Shown here piece by piece: positions 43,832-57,349 of a DNA stretch of 64,000 bases (positions are counted from its first letter, which is position 1; every line of letters begins with the position of its first letter). The notes beneath the pieces are model-generated. The model made no database searches and was not told the DNA's origin. It saw only the letters and a program-made list of their open reading frames with translations. The position numbers were made by a program, and so were the translations under genes. Origin of the DNA: Neoceratodus forsteri (taxonomy: Eukaryota > Chordata > Ceratodontiformes > Ceratodontidae); contig CM057456.1 in assembly GCA_016271365.2 (NCBI GenBank), positions 667,327,501-667,391,500 on the forward strand. The letters are read 5' to 3'.

Positions 43832-46800
43832 TAATAATAATAATCTTTATTTCTATAGTGCAATTCAAAAAAAAACAAAGCACTGTACAAGTTTTCGATT
43901 AAAAAAACATTAAAACCGATAGAATGATAAACAACAATGCAATTCCAGACTTCATACCAATATACTTTAAAACAGTTTACTACATAAAGTCCCCAAAAGC
44001 AAGATGGAACAAATGGATCTTTAAGGCCATCTTAAAGCTCTCCATGGTCTGGCACTCTTGAATCTGATGAGGTAAAGAATTCCACAGGGTGGGAGCTGCG
44101 TACATAGAGGCTTGTGATCCAGAAGTTTTCAACCATACCCTGGGAACCTCTAACAACCCCTCTTCAGCTGAGTGGAGTGATCCGCTGGGGCAGTAAGGGT
44201 TCAGGGGCTCTTGCAGGTAGACTGGACTCTGTCCATGTAGGGCCTTGTAGGTCAGAAGACTGACCTTGATGGGGATCCGTCACTGTACAGGCAGCCAGTG
44301 CAGTTCATGCAGCACAGGAGAGATGTGGTTCAAGCAAGGAACTCCCATCAACAAACATGCCGCTGTGTTCTGCACTAGCTGCAAGTGGCAGATATCAACC
44401 CCTGGAAGCCCTAGGTAAAGGGAGTTACAGTAGTCCAGGCGTGAGGTCACAAAGGTGTGGATCAACGTTGGAAGGTCACTAGATGGAACAAGATGCTTAA
44501 CCCGGTCTCCTCAGATGACAAAAAGAGGACTTGACTATTGCCAACACCTGCAAATGCATTGTCAGCCCATTGTCAAGAATCACCCACAGGTTTTGCACCC
44601 ATTCAGAGGAAGGCAGCTGGTTACCCCTATGCCAAAGCCACGAGGGAGACCCTGCCACTGACCCCTCTGTTTTGTGACCTGGATCTACCACCAACACCTC
44701 AGTCTTATTGGAATTCAACTTCAGCCAGCTGGTCTTTATCCAGTCCTTGATTTCTGCGAGGCAGCTATTAAAGACTGAGACCACACTATCCTGGTCAGGC
44801 ACAAAAGACTGGTAGAGCTGGGTATCATCTGCATAACAATGAAACCTCAGTCCATACCATCTCATAATGACTCGCAATGGCAGCATAGTTGGGGACAGCA
44901 CAGAGCCCTGAGGCACCCCACATGACAGAGAGAATGAGTCCAAGGAATACATCCCAGACACCACCCTCTGAGACCTGCCAATGAGGAAGGATTGAAACTG
45001 TATGAGGACCATCCCTGACAGGCCACAGATACCCCTCAAGCACTCCAGCAATTCCCCATGGTCCACGGTGTCAAAGGCTGAAGAGAGATCAAGAAGCACC
45101 AAGATGGAACAGTGCTTTTAATCTCTTGCCATCAGGAGATAATTGAGCACCCGAACCAGAGCAATCTCAGTACTATGCCTCTTCCGAAAACCGGACAGGA
45201 GAGGATCATAAATATCATGGATGGTAAGATGGTTCTCCAGCTGCAGTGCAACTACTTTTTCAATCACCTTCCCTACAAAGGGAAGGTTAGAGATTGGCCT
45301 ATAGTTAGCAGGACAGTTTGGGTCAAGAGAAGATTTCTTAAGGAGCAGTGTCACCACTGCCTCATTCAGGGAGTTCGAGAACTCACCCGACTCTAAAGAG
45401 CACCAAACAATCTCTGCAAGGACAGGGCCAATGGTATCCACACACCCCATTATGAGGTGAGTTGGGCCCTAGTCCAAGCTACAGCAAGCTGGCTGCATAC
45501 TCTGGGCAATCCACATGATATCCATGATTTCCAGCTGGTCGAAGTATTCCCAAGAGAACCAAGTAATAGTAATCAAGCACCGACCACTAACAACCCCCAT
45601 AGAGCACGCTGATCGAATCTCGGCCCTGATGTTGGCCACCTTAGCAGCAAAGAATTGAGTGAACTTATTACACTTACCTTGTGAAAATGCACTTCGAACT
45701 TGCAGACAGGTTGGATTTCATAACGTGTCCATAGTTTGAAAGAGCTGAGTTGGTCAATTCTGAGCTACAACAATCTCCCTGAACAGGAACTCTGCCTTCT
45801 TATGAGTGATTGCTGATTGATAGTCATGATAATATTCCATCAATCTAAGGCGGTCGGCATCAAGGGCAGATCTCCGCCAGTGCCCTCTAACCTTCGTCCA
45901 ACTCATCTCAACTCCCTCAAGGTTCCATCAAACCAAGGGGACTGCTGGCGAAGAGTGAGAGGATGAACACCAACTGGAGCGATAGAGTCCAGAGCTCCGG
46001 TCACAGCATTATTATAGACCTGAACCAGGTTCTCTGGACCTCGCTTGCACCCGGCAATCCTGATAGGTCTAATACCACCAAAAGGCCATCAGAGGTCACA
46101 TCCCTCAAAGGGCAGTATCTGACCATCTCCACAGGGGCAGACCTATAGGGGGAGCCCAGAAATTGAACCTTATAGTGTGGTGATAGGATCAACCAACTGG
46201 TTCCACCACCAAGTCGCAGGTCTCCATCCCCAGAAGGAAAACCAGGTCAAGTGAGTGACCCTGATTATGGATTGGAGGAGGCAACTACCTGTGTGAAGCC
46301 CAATGAATTCATAAGTTGAAGGAAGTCCTGACCAAATTGTGAGAGTTTGTTGTCGACCCAGACGTTGAAGTCACCCAGCACCATCAACCTAGGTGACTCC
46401 ACCACCATGTCGACAACAAAGTCTATGACCTCCTGTAGGAACAATTTCTCACCCCCAGATGGACAGTAGATGAGAATGATCCTACACCCCACACCTGCAA
46501 CCACAGTACACTCAGTTGATCTGTATTCCTCAATTGACACCTCTACAAAGCCTAATTCCAATTTAAAACAAATGGCTACACCCCCTCCCATGCGGTCCTG
46601 TCTCAGACGATGTATCACCGAGAACCCAGAAGGAATAGCCACCTCCAAGATGGGTAGTCCTGCATTCTCATCCAGCCAGGTCTAAGTGATGCAAGCCAGG
46701 TCTGCTGTCCCAAAAAGATCAATTATAATAGCCGTCTTGTTCCTAATAGATCTGGCATTGCACAACACCGATCGAGTCGGATGAGATTTGGGGGCCAGTC

Positions 46801-47130
46801 AGACTACTGGTCCAGAAACACTGGAACCCTTGGGTGTGGGAACCAGATATGGAGAATCATGTTCTGGGACCCATTTTGCCCCAAGGCATCTTCTGGTCTT
46901 AACTACCCCAATCTGGCCACCCAGCTCACCCCCCCGAGGTTCAGGGCCCCCAACCCCCCTGCACCTCCTACCTACTATTTCCAATGCCCTGCAGAATCCA
47001 TAGACTGCCACTGGCAGAGGAGGACAACTAAAGGGCGGAGGTCCCGAAGCTCAGAAGGGGAGTAGCGCCTGCTCCACGTCAGCAAAAGCTGCTAATAAAA
47101 TCTACAATAACCACCCAATCTAACCTATAA
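43832..47130 (-). mobile_element. L2 LINE copy F, near full length
   Basis: The 3' end on the minus strand is ATTATTATTATTAG after AGAAATAAAG (43832-43855). Upstream are the UTR, RT, endonuclease and a GC-rich 5' region to about 47130. The 5' limit is approximate. Confidence 0.88.
44280..46780 (-). pseudogene. L2-F ORF2: endonuclease and reverse transcriptase
   Basis: The endonuclease begins near 46760 with N-A-R-S-I-R-N-K, then R-L-R-Q-D-R-M-G-G-G-V-A-I and L-G-D-F-N-V-W-V-D (46648-46265). RT motifs are N-Y-R-P-I-S-N-L-P-F-V (45450-45118) and L-L-D-L-S-S-A-F-D-T-V-D-H, G-V-P-Q-G-S-V-L-S-P and an intact C-Y-A-D-D-T-Q-L-Y (45102-44497). The C-terminal S-R-L-D-Y-C-N-S-L-Y-L-G-L-P motif at 44465-44280 is hallmark L2. 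A few frameshifts and stops break it. It nicks and copies in target-primed fashion when intact. Confidence 0.88.
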
Positions 47131-47399
47131 AATCAATTTAATCTACACACCCTCTCGCACAAACACTCATACACTCCACAGCCACACTCAACACAGTACT
47201 ACAAACAAAAATTAAAAATGTAAAATTGTACAAAGTTGCCAGTTCCTTGTAACTGCAGGACATAATTAAGGGACAAGAGGAACACCAGTCACAGTATATC
47301 AGTCTAACTTGAGTTCTGAGACCGGAGAGCTCCCACCACTCAGGTTTAATGGCCCAACAGTAGTTCAACCAGTATCCTGTGACATACTCGCATCTTATA

Positions 47400-50290
47400 C
47401 TAGGAAATGATAGATGTACAGAAGGCCATGGCCCATATGAGCACATCTCCAGCAAGCTGGTGAATCACCCACAGTTTAGTAGAAAGTTGTCAATGTTGTT
47501 TTTGAATGTCTCAGGGCTATTTGTGTCCACTATGGATTTTGAGAGTGAGTTCCATACTGGAATTATTCTTTGGGTAAAGAAAAAGCATCTGTTATCCTTT
47601 TTGGGATAGGTAAGTGTTAATTGGTGTGTATGACTTCTTAGGTTACAATCCTGGATGTTATATATCATGCCTAGGTCAGTCACTAGTTCAGGGTCTTTTG
47701 ATATTTTAAACATTAGCAATAGGTCACCTCTGGTTCTCCACAGCTCTAGTGGATATAAGTTTAATTCTTTGAGTCTCATATCATAGTTTTTATTATGCAT
47801 ATTATTGATCATCCTTGTTATTCTCCACTGCACCCCCTCCAACCTATTTACATCCCTTCTCAAGTAAGGGTTCAACATGGATAAACAGTAGTTCAGATGT
47901 GGTCTTATATAGGCTCTGCAGATGGGAAGGATACATCCTCTGTTTCTAGAAATGAATGATCTTTTAACACAGCCTATTATTCTGGTGACCCTATTGGTTA
48001 CTTGTTTACAGTGGTTTCCAAATGATAAATCTGATCTAATGATAATGCCAAGGTCTTTTTCCTCCACTACTGTATTCAGATGGCAGCCATTCAGCAAGTG
48101 TTGTTGTTTTTTGTTTGTGTCTCCTAAATGCATCACGACACATTTACTGGTGTTATATGTCATGTCATTTTGTTTTACCCAATTTTTGAGTGTTTTGATA
48201 TCCTTCTGAATTATTAGTATATCATCATAGGTTTTTACTTGGGCCACGATTTTGGTGTCATCTGCGAACTTTATAGCAAAGCTCTTAATGTTTGCAGTCA
48301 GATCAGATATAAAAACAGAACAGAGGGTGGGGCCTAAAACAGGTCCCTGTGGCACACTGCTGGTGACTAGACCTGTGCTTGACATGTGTCTTCTAATTCA
48401 TACTCTCTGTGTGCGGTTTCTCAGCCATTCTTCCACCCAGTTTACAGTTGTGCAGTTTATTCCCATTTGTGCATTTTTGCAGTTAAGGTTGTATGGGGGA
48501 CTTTGTCAAATGCTTTGCAGAAATCCAAGTACACAATGTCTACAGGGCCTTTGTCATCCAATAGTTTACTGACCTTTTCATAGAATACCAGATTACTTGT
48601 TAAACAAGACCTCTGTTTTTTAAAACCGTGTTGGGAAGGGTCTTTTATATTTTTTATCTCCATGTCTTCCTCAGGTTTTTGTTTAAGTAGGGATTCAAAG
48701 ATCTTACCCAGTATACTTGTAAGACTGATTGGTCTATAATGTGATATTTCTCCTGCATTTCCTTTTTTGAAGATTGGGGTGGCAACTGCGGTTTTCCAGT
48801 CTGTTGGTATACTCCCTGATAAAAGGGACAGATTGAACATTTTATGCAGGGGTTCGACTAGCCATCCTATAATTTTTTTTAAGGAGTCTTGAGTGTAGTT
48901 TGCTAGGACCCAGGGATTTGTTTATATTTATTTTTTCTACTTTGTTCTTTATGTCCTGTTTTGTAATCTCAGTAAGATTCTCATGTTGGTTATTTGAAGT
49001 ATTGTCAGTATATTTTTTATTAAGAGTTATTGGGTTAAATACTGAAAACAAATATTTGTTAAATTCCTCTGACGTTTCATATGGAGTTGCCAATTCTTTT
49101 TATTCAACTGCTGGGGGGTCAATGGTTTTTATAGCTTGCTTTTTGTTATTTATGTATGAATAGAAACTCTTACCACTGTCCTTCCTGTAGGCTAGTCTGA
49201 ATTCCAGCTTTTATTTTCAGCTCTTATACTCTTTTTGCATTTTTTTAGAATAGACTTGTATTTGTATGTGTTATAATCATTGTTATCCCTAATTAATACT
49301 CTGTAGGTTCTTCTTTTTTTTGCTATTAGCTGCTATATGTATGGTGTTACCCTCATCGGTGTCTTACCCTTCTTATTTTATGTAATTTTGATAGGGATTT
49401 ATTCTGCTTCAAGTTAAATAATTTTATTTTTGATTCTGTTCCAAAGTTCTTCTGGGGATGTGGATCCATTACTCCATTTCAATGTGTGGAGTTCTTTGTT
49501 AATTTGAATACATTTTGCCTTGTAGTTTTTAAACATTGTTATACCTAATTCTGGTTTTGGCAGTATTTTGGTTTCAAAGGTTATTATTTTGTGGTCACTG
49601 GTTTGTAAGAGATCTTTAGTTTGAATATTTTTTATCTGGTGAGGAATGTCGGTTAATATTAGGTCTAGGATGTTACCTTTCCTAGTTGGTACTGTGATTA
49701 GTTGATGTAGACATTTGTATCACACATGTCAAGAAATGTGTTCTCTAAGTTATTACTAGATGTACCTTCCTGGAATTTCCTTCCTGGAACTAGATTCAAC
49801 CTTCCAGTTTATTCCTGGAAGGTTGAAGTCCCCTAGTAGTATAATTTCATTGTAACCTGATTTATTACTGATACTGTTTAATATGTCTTGATGTGCGAGT
49901 ACGTTAGTGTCAGGAGGTCTGTAACATAGCCCTATCAATAATTTTTGCTGTTGTTCCCTTGATAATTCTACCCAGAATATTTCACTGTCTGAGTAATCAG
50001 GTGATTCTTTGATTGGTTTGTACATAATGTTATTTTTTATAAATAGAGCTACTCCCCCCACCCCCACTTTTGATGTTCTATTTTTGAAATAAGTGTTATT
50101 CACCAGTATAATTGTATTCCAATCTAACAATTCCCCCACCATGTTTCTGTAATTGCAGCAATGTCTATCCCTTCTTTATTTAATATTAGTTACAGCTCAT
50201 CCAATTTTGTATGATGCCGATTTCTAACATTGGTCAGAAGTAATGAAAGTCTGCTTTTCTTATTGTAATGTGGGTGCATGGCTTTTTTGG
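47400..50290 (-). mobile_element. CR1-group LINE copy D (diverged subfamily)
   Basis: A minus-strand element with an ORF2 clearly related to CR1 but AT-rich and different from copies A-C and E. The 3' limit is uncertain (47.2-47.46 kb). The 5' side starts near the ORF2 beginning at about 50290, so ORF1 is absent. Confidence 0.8.
47465..50250 (-). pseudogene. CR1-D ORF2: endonuclease and reverse transcriptase
   Basis: The endonuclease starts with T-N-V-R-N-R-H and D-I-A-A-I-T-E-T-W (about 50150-50230), then G-V-G-G-V-A-L-F-I, C-Y-R-P-P-D and G-D-F-N-L-P-G-I-N-W (50142-49756). RT has G-N-A-G-E-I-S-H-Y-R-P-I-S-L-T-S and L-D-F-C-K-A-F-D-K-V-P-H (48840-48457). A 306-codon open frame (48385-47465) then carries V-P-Q-G-P-V-L-G-P, an intact F-A-D-D-T-K and the complete C-terminus to L-L-N-C-G. 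That is the longest uninterrupted frame in the window. The middle of the protein (about 49100-49700) is degraded. Confidence 0.88.
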
Positions 50291-51950
50291 TTTTAAATCG
50301 ACATGCGCTATTGGAAAAAGGGCACCCACTGAAACAGCAACCCACTTTTGGCACATGTTGACAGGTCAATGGCATAGGGAAGGTGACCAGATGGGGGTAT
50401 GAGAATGGTGATGGGATATTGCTGTATGTACATGCGTGTGGAGAGGAGTGAGCACACTGAGCAAGGGGCAGGAGGGGAGGGAGGATTTGTCAGGGATGGT
50501 GCCATGGCGAGCTGCAAAGCTGGCTCCATGGCATGGTGGGTGGGTTGTGGGCTGGGGTGGCCAGGATGCTGGGTTTGGGTCTGGGAGCAGGTGTATTTTA
50601 TTGCACCCGGCCTGAGTAGTGTTTTTTTTGTAGAATTTGCACCCCCTGGGTTGAGAATCTAAAAGTATAGGGTGGTGCAGGGGGTGCAGACCCCCACATG
50701 ACATAAGAATTCCATGTCCATTGCACTGTTTTGTTTTGCGCTATGGGTGTACATTGGCAAAACTGAATTTCTACAATGTACACTCACCATAAGGATGATC
50801 GTCTTTTGGCAATCGCTCTTATGACATAGAACCGTTCAACCCCAGCACCACCTCTCACATAGTAGGAGAAGAATCAACAGTAACTCAGGAATAGTAAAAA
50901 TTAGTGTGCTAGGCACTCTTACCACCTGTACAAAGCCAAATAGTAGAAACAAGGTGGAGGTGAAATGTCGACTTCCAGGAACATAGTTCTCAAAACCAAG
51001 CATCGACAATTCAGTCCACAGATCATCAAAATTAAAGGAGAGTGTAGTGAATAGGACAGTCCACTATCATAACATTCAAACATCTCCTCGCTTGCAGCAG
51101 GACAACAAACAAAAGGTAAGGATCTTTCACCAAATGGCATCCATCACTAAGGAATTCAGTAGTCTCAGGTTCCGCTTTACTCACTTCAATTGTGCTGATA
51201 TTAAGCAGTACTAAGCCCCGCAAGCCGACATCCCAGTTTGCAGGGGAGAAACCAACAGTAAAGGACCCAGACAGTGTACTAGTTGGGGAGATATACAGAC
51301 ACCACCAGCTACACTACCAGGAGCTAGCTGCATCCCCACCCCTCCCATGACCAACGGCTACAGGCTGCCAGGTGAACTGCCCTTCTAGCAGACCCCCATG
51401 GTGGTTTAGAAGAAGCCCCAATCTCCTGCCAGCTCTCCAACTGCCAGACACAGAAACTCCTGCATGGTCCCAGGCACAGAATGGGATGACTGCCCCCTGG
51501 AAAGCACAGAGGATCCTTCACTCAACACCACTCTCTAATGCTCCATGGAACCCCCAGACTCAGGGCAGCATCCTCACAGTTCTTTGACTTCACCAGCACA
51601 GTCCAGCTGCAGCACGTCCCAACTACACTCCAGTACTTTTCCTGACCAGTTCCTCCAGTAAAGACAACGGTCAGATGCAAATGCTCACAGAAAGTCCAAC
51701 ATCCACCTTGGAACAAACAGTGACCTGGCTCCTCAAATCTCCATCAGCTCAAGCAGCACAGGTAGGATTAATTCTCAACAATACAGTGATACAATTTGAT
51801 AAGCTGCTGTCCGATATAGAAGTTGTACTGATAGTTCACAAACTCCCAAACTCCCGTCATGTAACTAATCTTTCTTCCTCACTCAATATCTCGGACTGGC
51901 TGACACTTAAATAAAACATACAAGGCATAGGAAAGGCATACAAAAAGAAA
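50291..51950. other. No recognised gene
   Basis: A GC-rich, proline-coding stretch at 50340-50700 and another at 51180-51700 look like non-coding DNA or a 5' UTR of an unknown element. Short open frames on both strands have no family signature. GGTGCAGGGGGTGCAGACC at about 50674-50692 resembles GGGGGTGCAGACC near 33043. Confidence 0.3.
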
Positions 51951-53713
51951 AAAATAATAAAACAAAGCATAAAATCAAAAAACAATAAGCAGCTTTAACT
52001 ACGGCTTATGGAGGGCTGGCCCAGCATGGCTGCCATCATGATATTTCTTCAGAATCTCAAAACTCTAGCATATAGACTTTGAGTCTGGTCTTGAACCCAT
52101 CCAGTGAAGTGGCATTGATTAGATTTTTGGGGAGAGCACATCAGTAATGTGGGCAGAGTATGTGAAGGATCTTTTTCCAGGGTTGATTTGTATCCATGGT
52201 ATCTCAAGTAGGTTGGCGTTTGCTGAACAATGGGTATGCCCTATTGGCTTTGGGGTCAATAGCCCTGCTAGATTGGGGGGGTATAGATCTTAGTGAGTTT
52301 ACAGATGAGGCAAAGGAGAGGGTAAGAGAGTCTGGACTCCAGCATAGACCAGTGAAGCTCTAAAAAAACTTCACAGTGGTGCCTCATCGGTGGTGAGCTA
52401 ATTTTGTTGTCTAAGACATTTAGTTTGCGGGTTTCACCTTCCCTGAGAAATTGCAGCACTGGGGCACCATAGATCAACGTGGGCAGTAGGGTACTCCTTG
52501 CAATAAGAGTCTTTGAGTCTGATGCCAGAGAGTTGCCTACCAATAGAGAAGGCTTAGTTTCTGGTGAATAGACTTGGTTATATGATCCACATGTGGTTTG
52601 AAGGTCAGTTCTTGGTCAAGGTAAACACCTAGGTATTTCACCTTATCTGCCACATATATCTGGAGTCCTGCCACAGTAGGTAGGTGAAGCAGATTTTGCC
52701 TGTTCTTGCCTATCATTTGGTCCAAATAACACAGCCTTTGTTTTTATCTCATTTAACACTAGCATATTACAGCAACCCATCTTTCTAGAGCATTTAGACT
52801 GGTGGAAAGATGAACAGTAATTGTGCTGGGGTTGTGATTACTCCAGTATACCACAATGTCATCAGCATATAGTAGTAGGTTCCCATTATTACACTTTTGA
52901 CCTATATCATTGATAAACAGGGAAAATAATAGGGGACATAATATAGAGCCCTTGGGGACTCCATCTGTGACTGTAAGGCAGCCGGGGTGGATCCCTTTCC
53001 ATTTTACCTTTTGGGATCTACTAGCTAGGTAGTTAGAGAACCAGGACAGCGAGTGCAGATACCTAATAGTTCTAGTTTACCAAGGAGCATTCTGTGGTTA
53101 ACAAGGTCAAATGCCTTGGTTAGGTCAATGAATATGGCCCCATCAATGACCCTTTATCTATTGCCCCCAATACATCACTTGTAAATTTGACAAGTGCTGT
53201 ATCAGTGCCATGGCATTTTCTAAAGCCATGTTCATTATCTATGAGAAGGTGATGTTGCTCTAGGTAGTCCTGGAGCTGATTGAATACCAAGCTTTCATGC
53301 ACCTTTGGTAATGGGCAGAGGATTGATATGGGTCTATAGTTTTCCACATTGCCTCAAGATCCACCCTTGTGAATGAGGACCACCATAGCCACATTCTATG
53401 TGAGAGAGATGGGTCCTTCCATAAGGGACTCATTTATTAACATGAAAACAGGAAGGGCAATTGTTGTGGTAGCCACTCTTAGTAGTGTGGGCTCAAGTTG
53501 ATCAAATTCAGGGGAGGAGTCTGGTTTCAGACATTTTAGGAGGGCTAGGACCTCAGTTTTCCTTATCAACCTAAGGCAGACTTGAGGGTTAGGGGCTTCT
53601 GTTTCATCATGACACCACTTTGGGGGAAGAGGATCAACTGGTTGGGGTTTTTATTTGTCAAGATTCATAAAGAAGCTGTTAAAAACTTCCGCCTCTACAG
53701 TAAATAAGGGTCA
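51950..53713 (-). mobile_element. L2 LINE copy G, 3' part (continues at 63469)
   Basis: RT and 3' UTR of a minus-strand L2 that stops abruptly at 53713. Its upstream coding part resumes at 63469. The break is caused by a Penelope-like element flanked by the duplicated 13-mer TAAATAAGGGTCA (53701-53713) / TAAATAGGGGTCA (63469-63481). Its closest family relative here is L2-B. Confidence 0.85.
52268..53700 (-). pseudogene. L2-G reverse transcriptase, C-terminal half of ORF2
   Basis: After the break the frame resumes with V-E-A-E-V-F-N-S-F-F-M-N-L-D, the linker block also seen in L2-B. RT motifs follow: E-N-Y-R-P-I-S-I-L-C-P-L (53347-53120), N-E-H-G-F-R-K, a Y-A-D-D-I-V-V-Y box (about 52850-52875, both Asp intact), then K-Y-L-G-V-Y-L-D and S-I-H-Q-K-L-S-L-L-Y (52725-52537) and the C-terminal block at 52543-52268. 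Multiple stops and frameshifts. Confidence 0.8.
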
Positions 53714-53862
53714 GCAAACAAGGAAATCAGGAGAGATTTCAACATTGTTGTAACACGCTGTAGCATAGGATCACAATACAAAAAAAACCAAAGAGGATTA
53801 CCTGTACCAAGTCTTCTTTTATTCAGTGCATTGATAAATAAGTGTAGGGACAAATAAATACC
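53714..53862 (-). repeat. Left inverted terminal repeat of the Penelope-like element
   Basis: It is the reverse complement of 63232-63383 with about 15 differences and small indels. It starts directly after the 13-bp target copy. Similarity stops at CAAATAAATACC (about 53862). Confidence 0.85.
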
Positions 53863-54638
53863 TGTTATGAGAGTGAATTTAAACAGTATAAACTTGGGAA
53901 ACAGAATAGAGATGCATGAGATTATGTTCAAGGAAAGATTTGTAATTGGCATTCAACACAGAGATGTGAACCATTTTGCAGTTAGGATGGCCAGAGATTC
54001 ATGATAGCCAATTTTGATTCATATCCAGACAGTGAAGTGGAAGTAAATCAGAATAGAGGTGGGCCTTTTTTAGGGACAGGGGCAGAGGGGGTGAACAACC
54101 TTATCAGATGAACCCACAATACCCAGAACATTAAATAGAAGGAGGAGGATGAGGAGGGGGAAGGTCATGAAGAAGAGGAGGCAGGAACAGAGGAAGAAAC
54201 TATTGATAACAACCACAGCAGCAGGTGAGGCGCTCACCATGCCAGAACAACTGGCAGTCATCAGTCTAACAGATATGAACATACGAAATTTGCCAGCAGA
54301 TAAAGGCCTAGACATTTATCAAGTCTGCTCGAATGTGCAGCTAGCACCCCTTATTCTGCAGCTGCCCCTTCCTTCCACCCTTTCCCTTCATTAACCCTCC
54401 CCTTGTCCTGTCCCATCCCCCTTTAAAGCAGTCCACTGTTCTACTGGATACCACTTCTACAGGTAATGCATTCCACCCAGCCACCACTCTCTCTGTAAAA
54501 AAGTGTCTCCTCATCTCCCTCCCGAACCTTCCTCCCTCCAGTCCATATCATGGCCCCTGGTGTCCCTCCCCTCCCTTACTTTGAACAGCCCCTCTGTGCC
54601 TGTCTTGCTTATTCCTTTCATGTACTTAAAGGTTTCAA

Positions 54639-57135
54639 TCATGTCCCCCCGTCCCTCCTCTCCTCCAGTGAGTACATGTTGAACTCCCTCAGCCTCCTCT
54701 CATCTGAAAAGTCCCCTAGCCTCTTGATCATCTTTGTCACCCTGCGCTGCACCCCCTCCAGTAACCTAATGTCCCTCTTCAGATATGGGTGCCAGTACTG
54801 CATACAGTACTCCATGTGTGGTCTAACTAATGACCTATACAGTGGCAGAATCACCTCCTCCCTCCTTGAGAATATACCCCTTGCAATGCAACCCAGCATT
54901 TTGTTGGCCTTTGCAGCTGCCTTCCTACATTGTGCCGAGTTGTTCATTGACCCTGTAATGAGTACACCCAGATCCTTCTCCTCCTCTGTCTGGGCTAACT
55001 GCACTCCCCCCAGCTGGTAACTCCTCCTTGGGTTCTTCATCCAAAATGCAGCATCTTACACTTTTTGGCATTAAACCCCAGTTGCCAGGTGTCTGACCAG
55101 GTTTCAAGCTTTGCCAGATCATCCTGCAACCCGTGCCATCCCCCTAGGTCATCCACCACTGCTCCTACCTTGGTATCATCAGCAAACAGACTGATCTTGC
55201 TCTTGATGTCCAATGATATGTCTGCAATGAATATCCCAAACAACACTGGTCCCAATACCGAGCCCTGTGGAACACTGCTCATCACTACCCTTGGGTGTGA
55301 GAGGTCTCCCACCACCACCACCCTCTGTTGCCTTCCCTGAAGCCAGTTTCCTACCCATCTCACCAGCTTTGCACCCAACCCTGTGCCTACTAACTTACTT
55401 CCCAGCCTTCCATGCAGCACCGATTCAAATGCCTTACCAAAGTCCAGATACAGGACATCCACTGCATGGCCGCTGTCCAGTTGCCTAGTTGCCCAGTCAT
55501 AGAACTCGACCAGGTTGGTTTGGCAGAATCTGCCCCATATGAAGCCATGCTGTCTGCTGTCCTGTAGTCCTTTGGCCTCTAGGAGGCCACCAGCCTCTCC
55601 TTCAGGATAGTCTCCATTAGCTTACCCATGATGGATGTGAGGCTCACTGGTCTGTAGTTTCCCCGTTCATCCTTGGGGCCACTCTTGTGGAGGGGCACCA
55701 CATGAGCCATCCTCCAGTCCTGAGGCATACACCCTAAATGTAGTGAGGCATTAAATTGGTCTGCCAAAGGTCCTGCAAAGACCTCTGCCAGCATCTTCAG
55801 TACCCTGGGGTGGATGCCATCTGGGCCTGGCACCTTGTCCACCCTCAATGCCTTCAAACCCTCCCGAACTCTGCCCTCCATGATTTCCCCATCTGTCACC
55901 CCTCCCCCCCATTTCTGCCATTTCTCCCCACTTGGGTGTCACCCCCTTCTTCATTTTAGTAAATACTGAGCAGAAGTACTCATTTAGTGCTTCTGCCTTA
56001 TCGCACCCTGCTTCCACCCAACTGCCCTCCTTCCTAATCCTTACTATGTGGTCCTTACAGCTCCTTTTCTCCCTGATGTACCTAAAGAAGTCCTTCTCCC
56101 CCTTCTTATTGCTTTGTGCCAGCCTGAGTTCCATAGATGCCTTGGCTCCCCTTACTGCCCTTGTCACCTCCTTCAATTCCATCAAGTACTCCTCCCTGTC
56201 CTCCCCCCTCCCTGTTTTCTTGTACTTCCTAAAGGCAGCTCTTTTCCTCCTTACCTTTTCCATGATCTTCTTGCTCAACCTGCTCGGTTTCTTAGCCCTA
56301 GCCTTTTTGCTCTGGGCCTTGCAGCAGGTTTTGGTTGCCTCCATTATCCCCAGCTTTATGAGCTCCCACCTCTGGTTAGTGTCCATACTAGATTTAATTC
56401 TGGCCAGGTACCCTTTTACCACTTCCCCCATCCTCCCAAAGTTGGCCCTCCGGAAGTCTAGCACTCTTGTGCCAGATTCCACTCCTTCCTTGCCCATATC
56501 CAATGTGAGCCAAACTGATTGGTAGTCACTCCCTGACAGCGGTCCCTCCACTGTAAGTTCTCTCACAAAGTCCCCATTTGCCAGCACAAGGTCAAGAATA
56601 TTCCCTAACCTGGTTGGTTCACTGACCATTTGCAGCAGGAAGCTGTCCAGGAAGGCATTCAGCAGTACCTACTCCCTTCTGTTCCTGGTTGTTGGGGTAC
56701 TCCAGTCTACTCCTGGCATATTGAAGTCTCCCACAATCACCACACTACCCTTCTCACAGGTCCTCCTGATCTGTCCTGCTAGTTCCCTGTCTAACTCCTC
56801 CATATGAGATGGTGGCCTGTACACCACTCCCATTCTAAGAATCCTATTCTTGGAATCCTGGATTTGCATCCAAAGTGACTCCGTACTACTCTCCACCCCT
56901 TTCTCCCTTACATGCTTCAGTCCTTCCTTCACATATAGTGCCACACCCCCCCATTTCCAATCACCCTGTCCCTACAAAATAACCTGTACCCTGGTACAGA
57001 CAGGTCCCAGTCATTGTATTGGGTGGCCCATGTTTCTGTGATGGCTGCAATGTCCACCTCTCCCTCTGCCATGAGCACCTGTAGCTCTGCAGTTTTCCTC
57101 CCAAGGCTCCTAGCATTAAGGGTAACCACCTTCCA
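54639..57135 (-). pseudogene. CR1-E ORF2: endonuclease and reverse transcriptase
   Basis: The protein starts V-T-L-N-A-R-S-L-G-R-K-T-A and A-A-I-T-E-T-W (57129-56929). It continues V-V-Y-R-P-P-S, G-D-F-N-M-P-G-V-D-W (56944-56669) and G-S-D-Y-Q-S-V, where the usual S-D-H has become S-D-Y. A long open frame of 292 codons (56629-55751) covers the linker. RT follows: G-N-Y-R-P-V-S-L-T-S (55899-55579), L-D-F-G-K-A-F-E-S-V, V-P-Q-G-S-V-L-G-P and an intact F-A-D-D-T-K (55462-55037). The C-terminus is at 55040-54639. There are about four frameshifts; it is the youngest-looking CR1 here. Confidence 0.9.
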
Positions 57136-57349
57136 CCCTTCCCCCCTCTCCCATCCTGCCCTCCTTTACTAGCATCACCAATAGTACTTGCTATTTGTCC
57201 CTTTTCACTGTTATGGGGTAAGCTCATATGGTTTCACAACCTGTGGTCTCTTCATGTCTCTTGCCCAATTGCCACCCCCCGCTTCTAGTTTAAATTCCCA
57301 ACTTCCTCTATGTACTCCTCCATCCTCTGTTTCAACACTTTCTTTCCCT

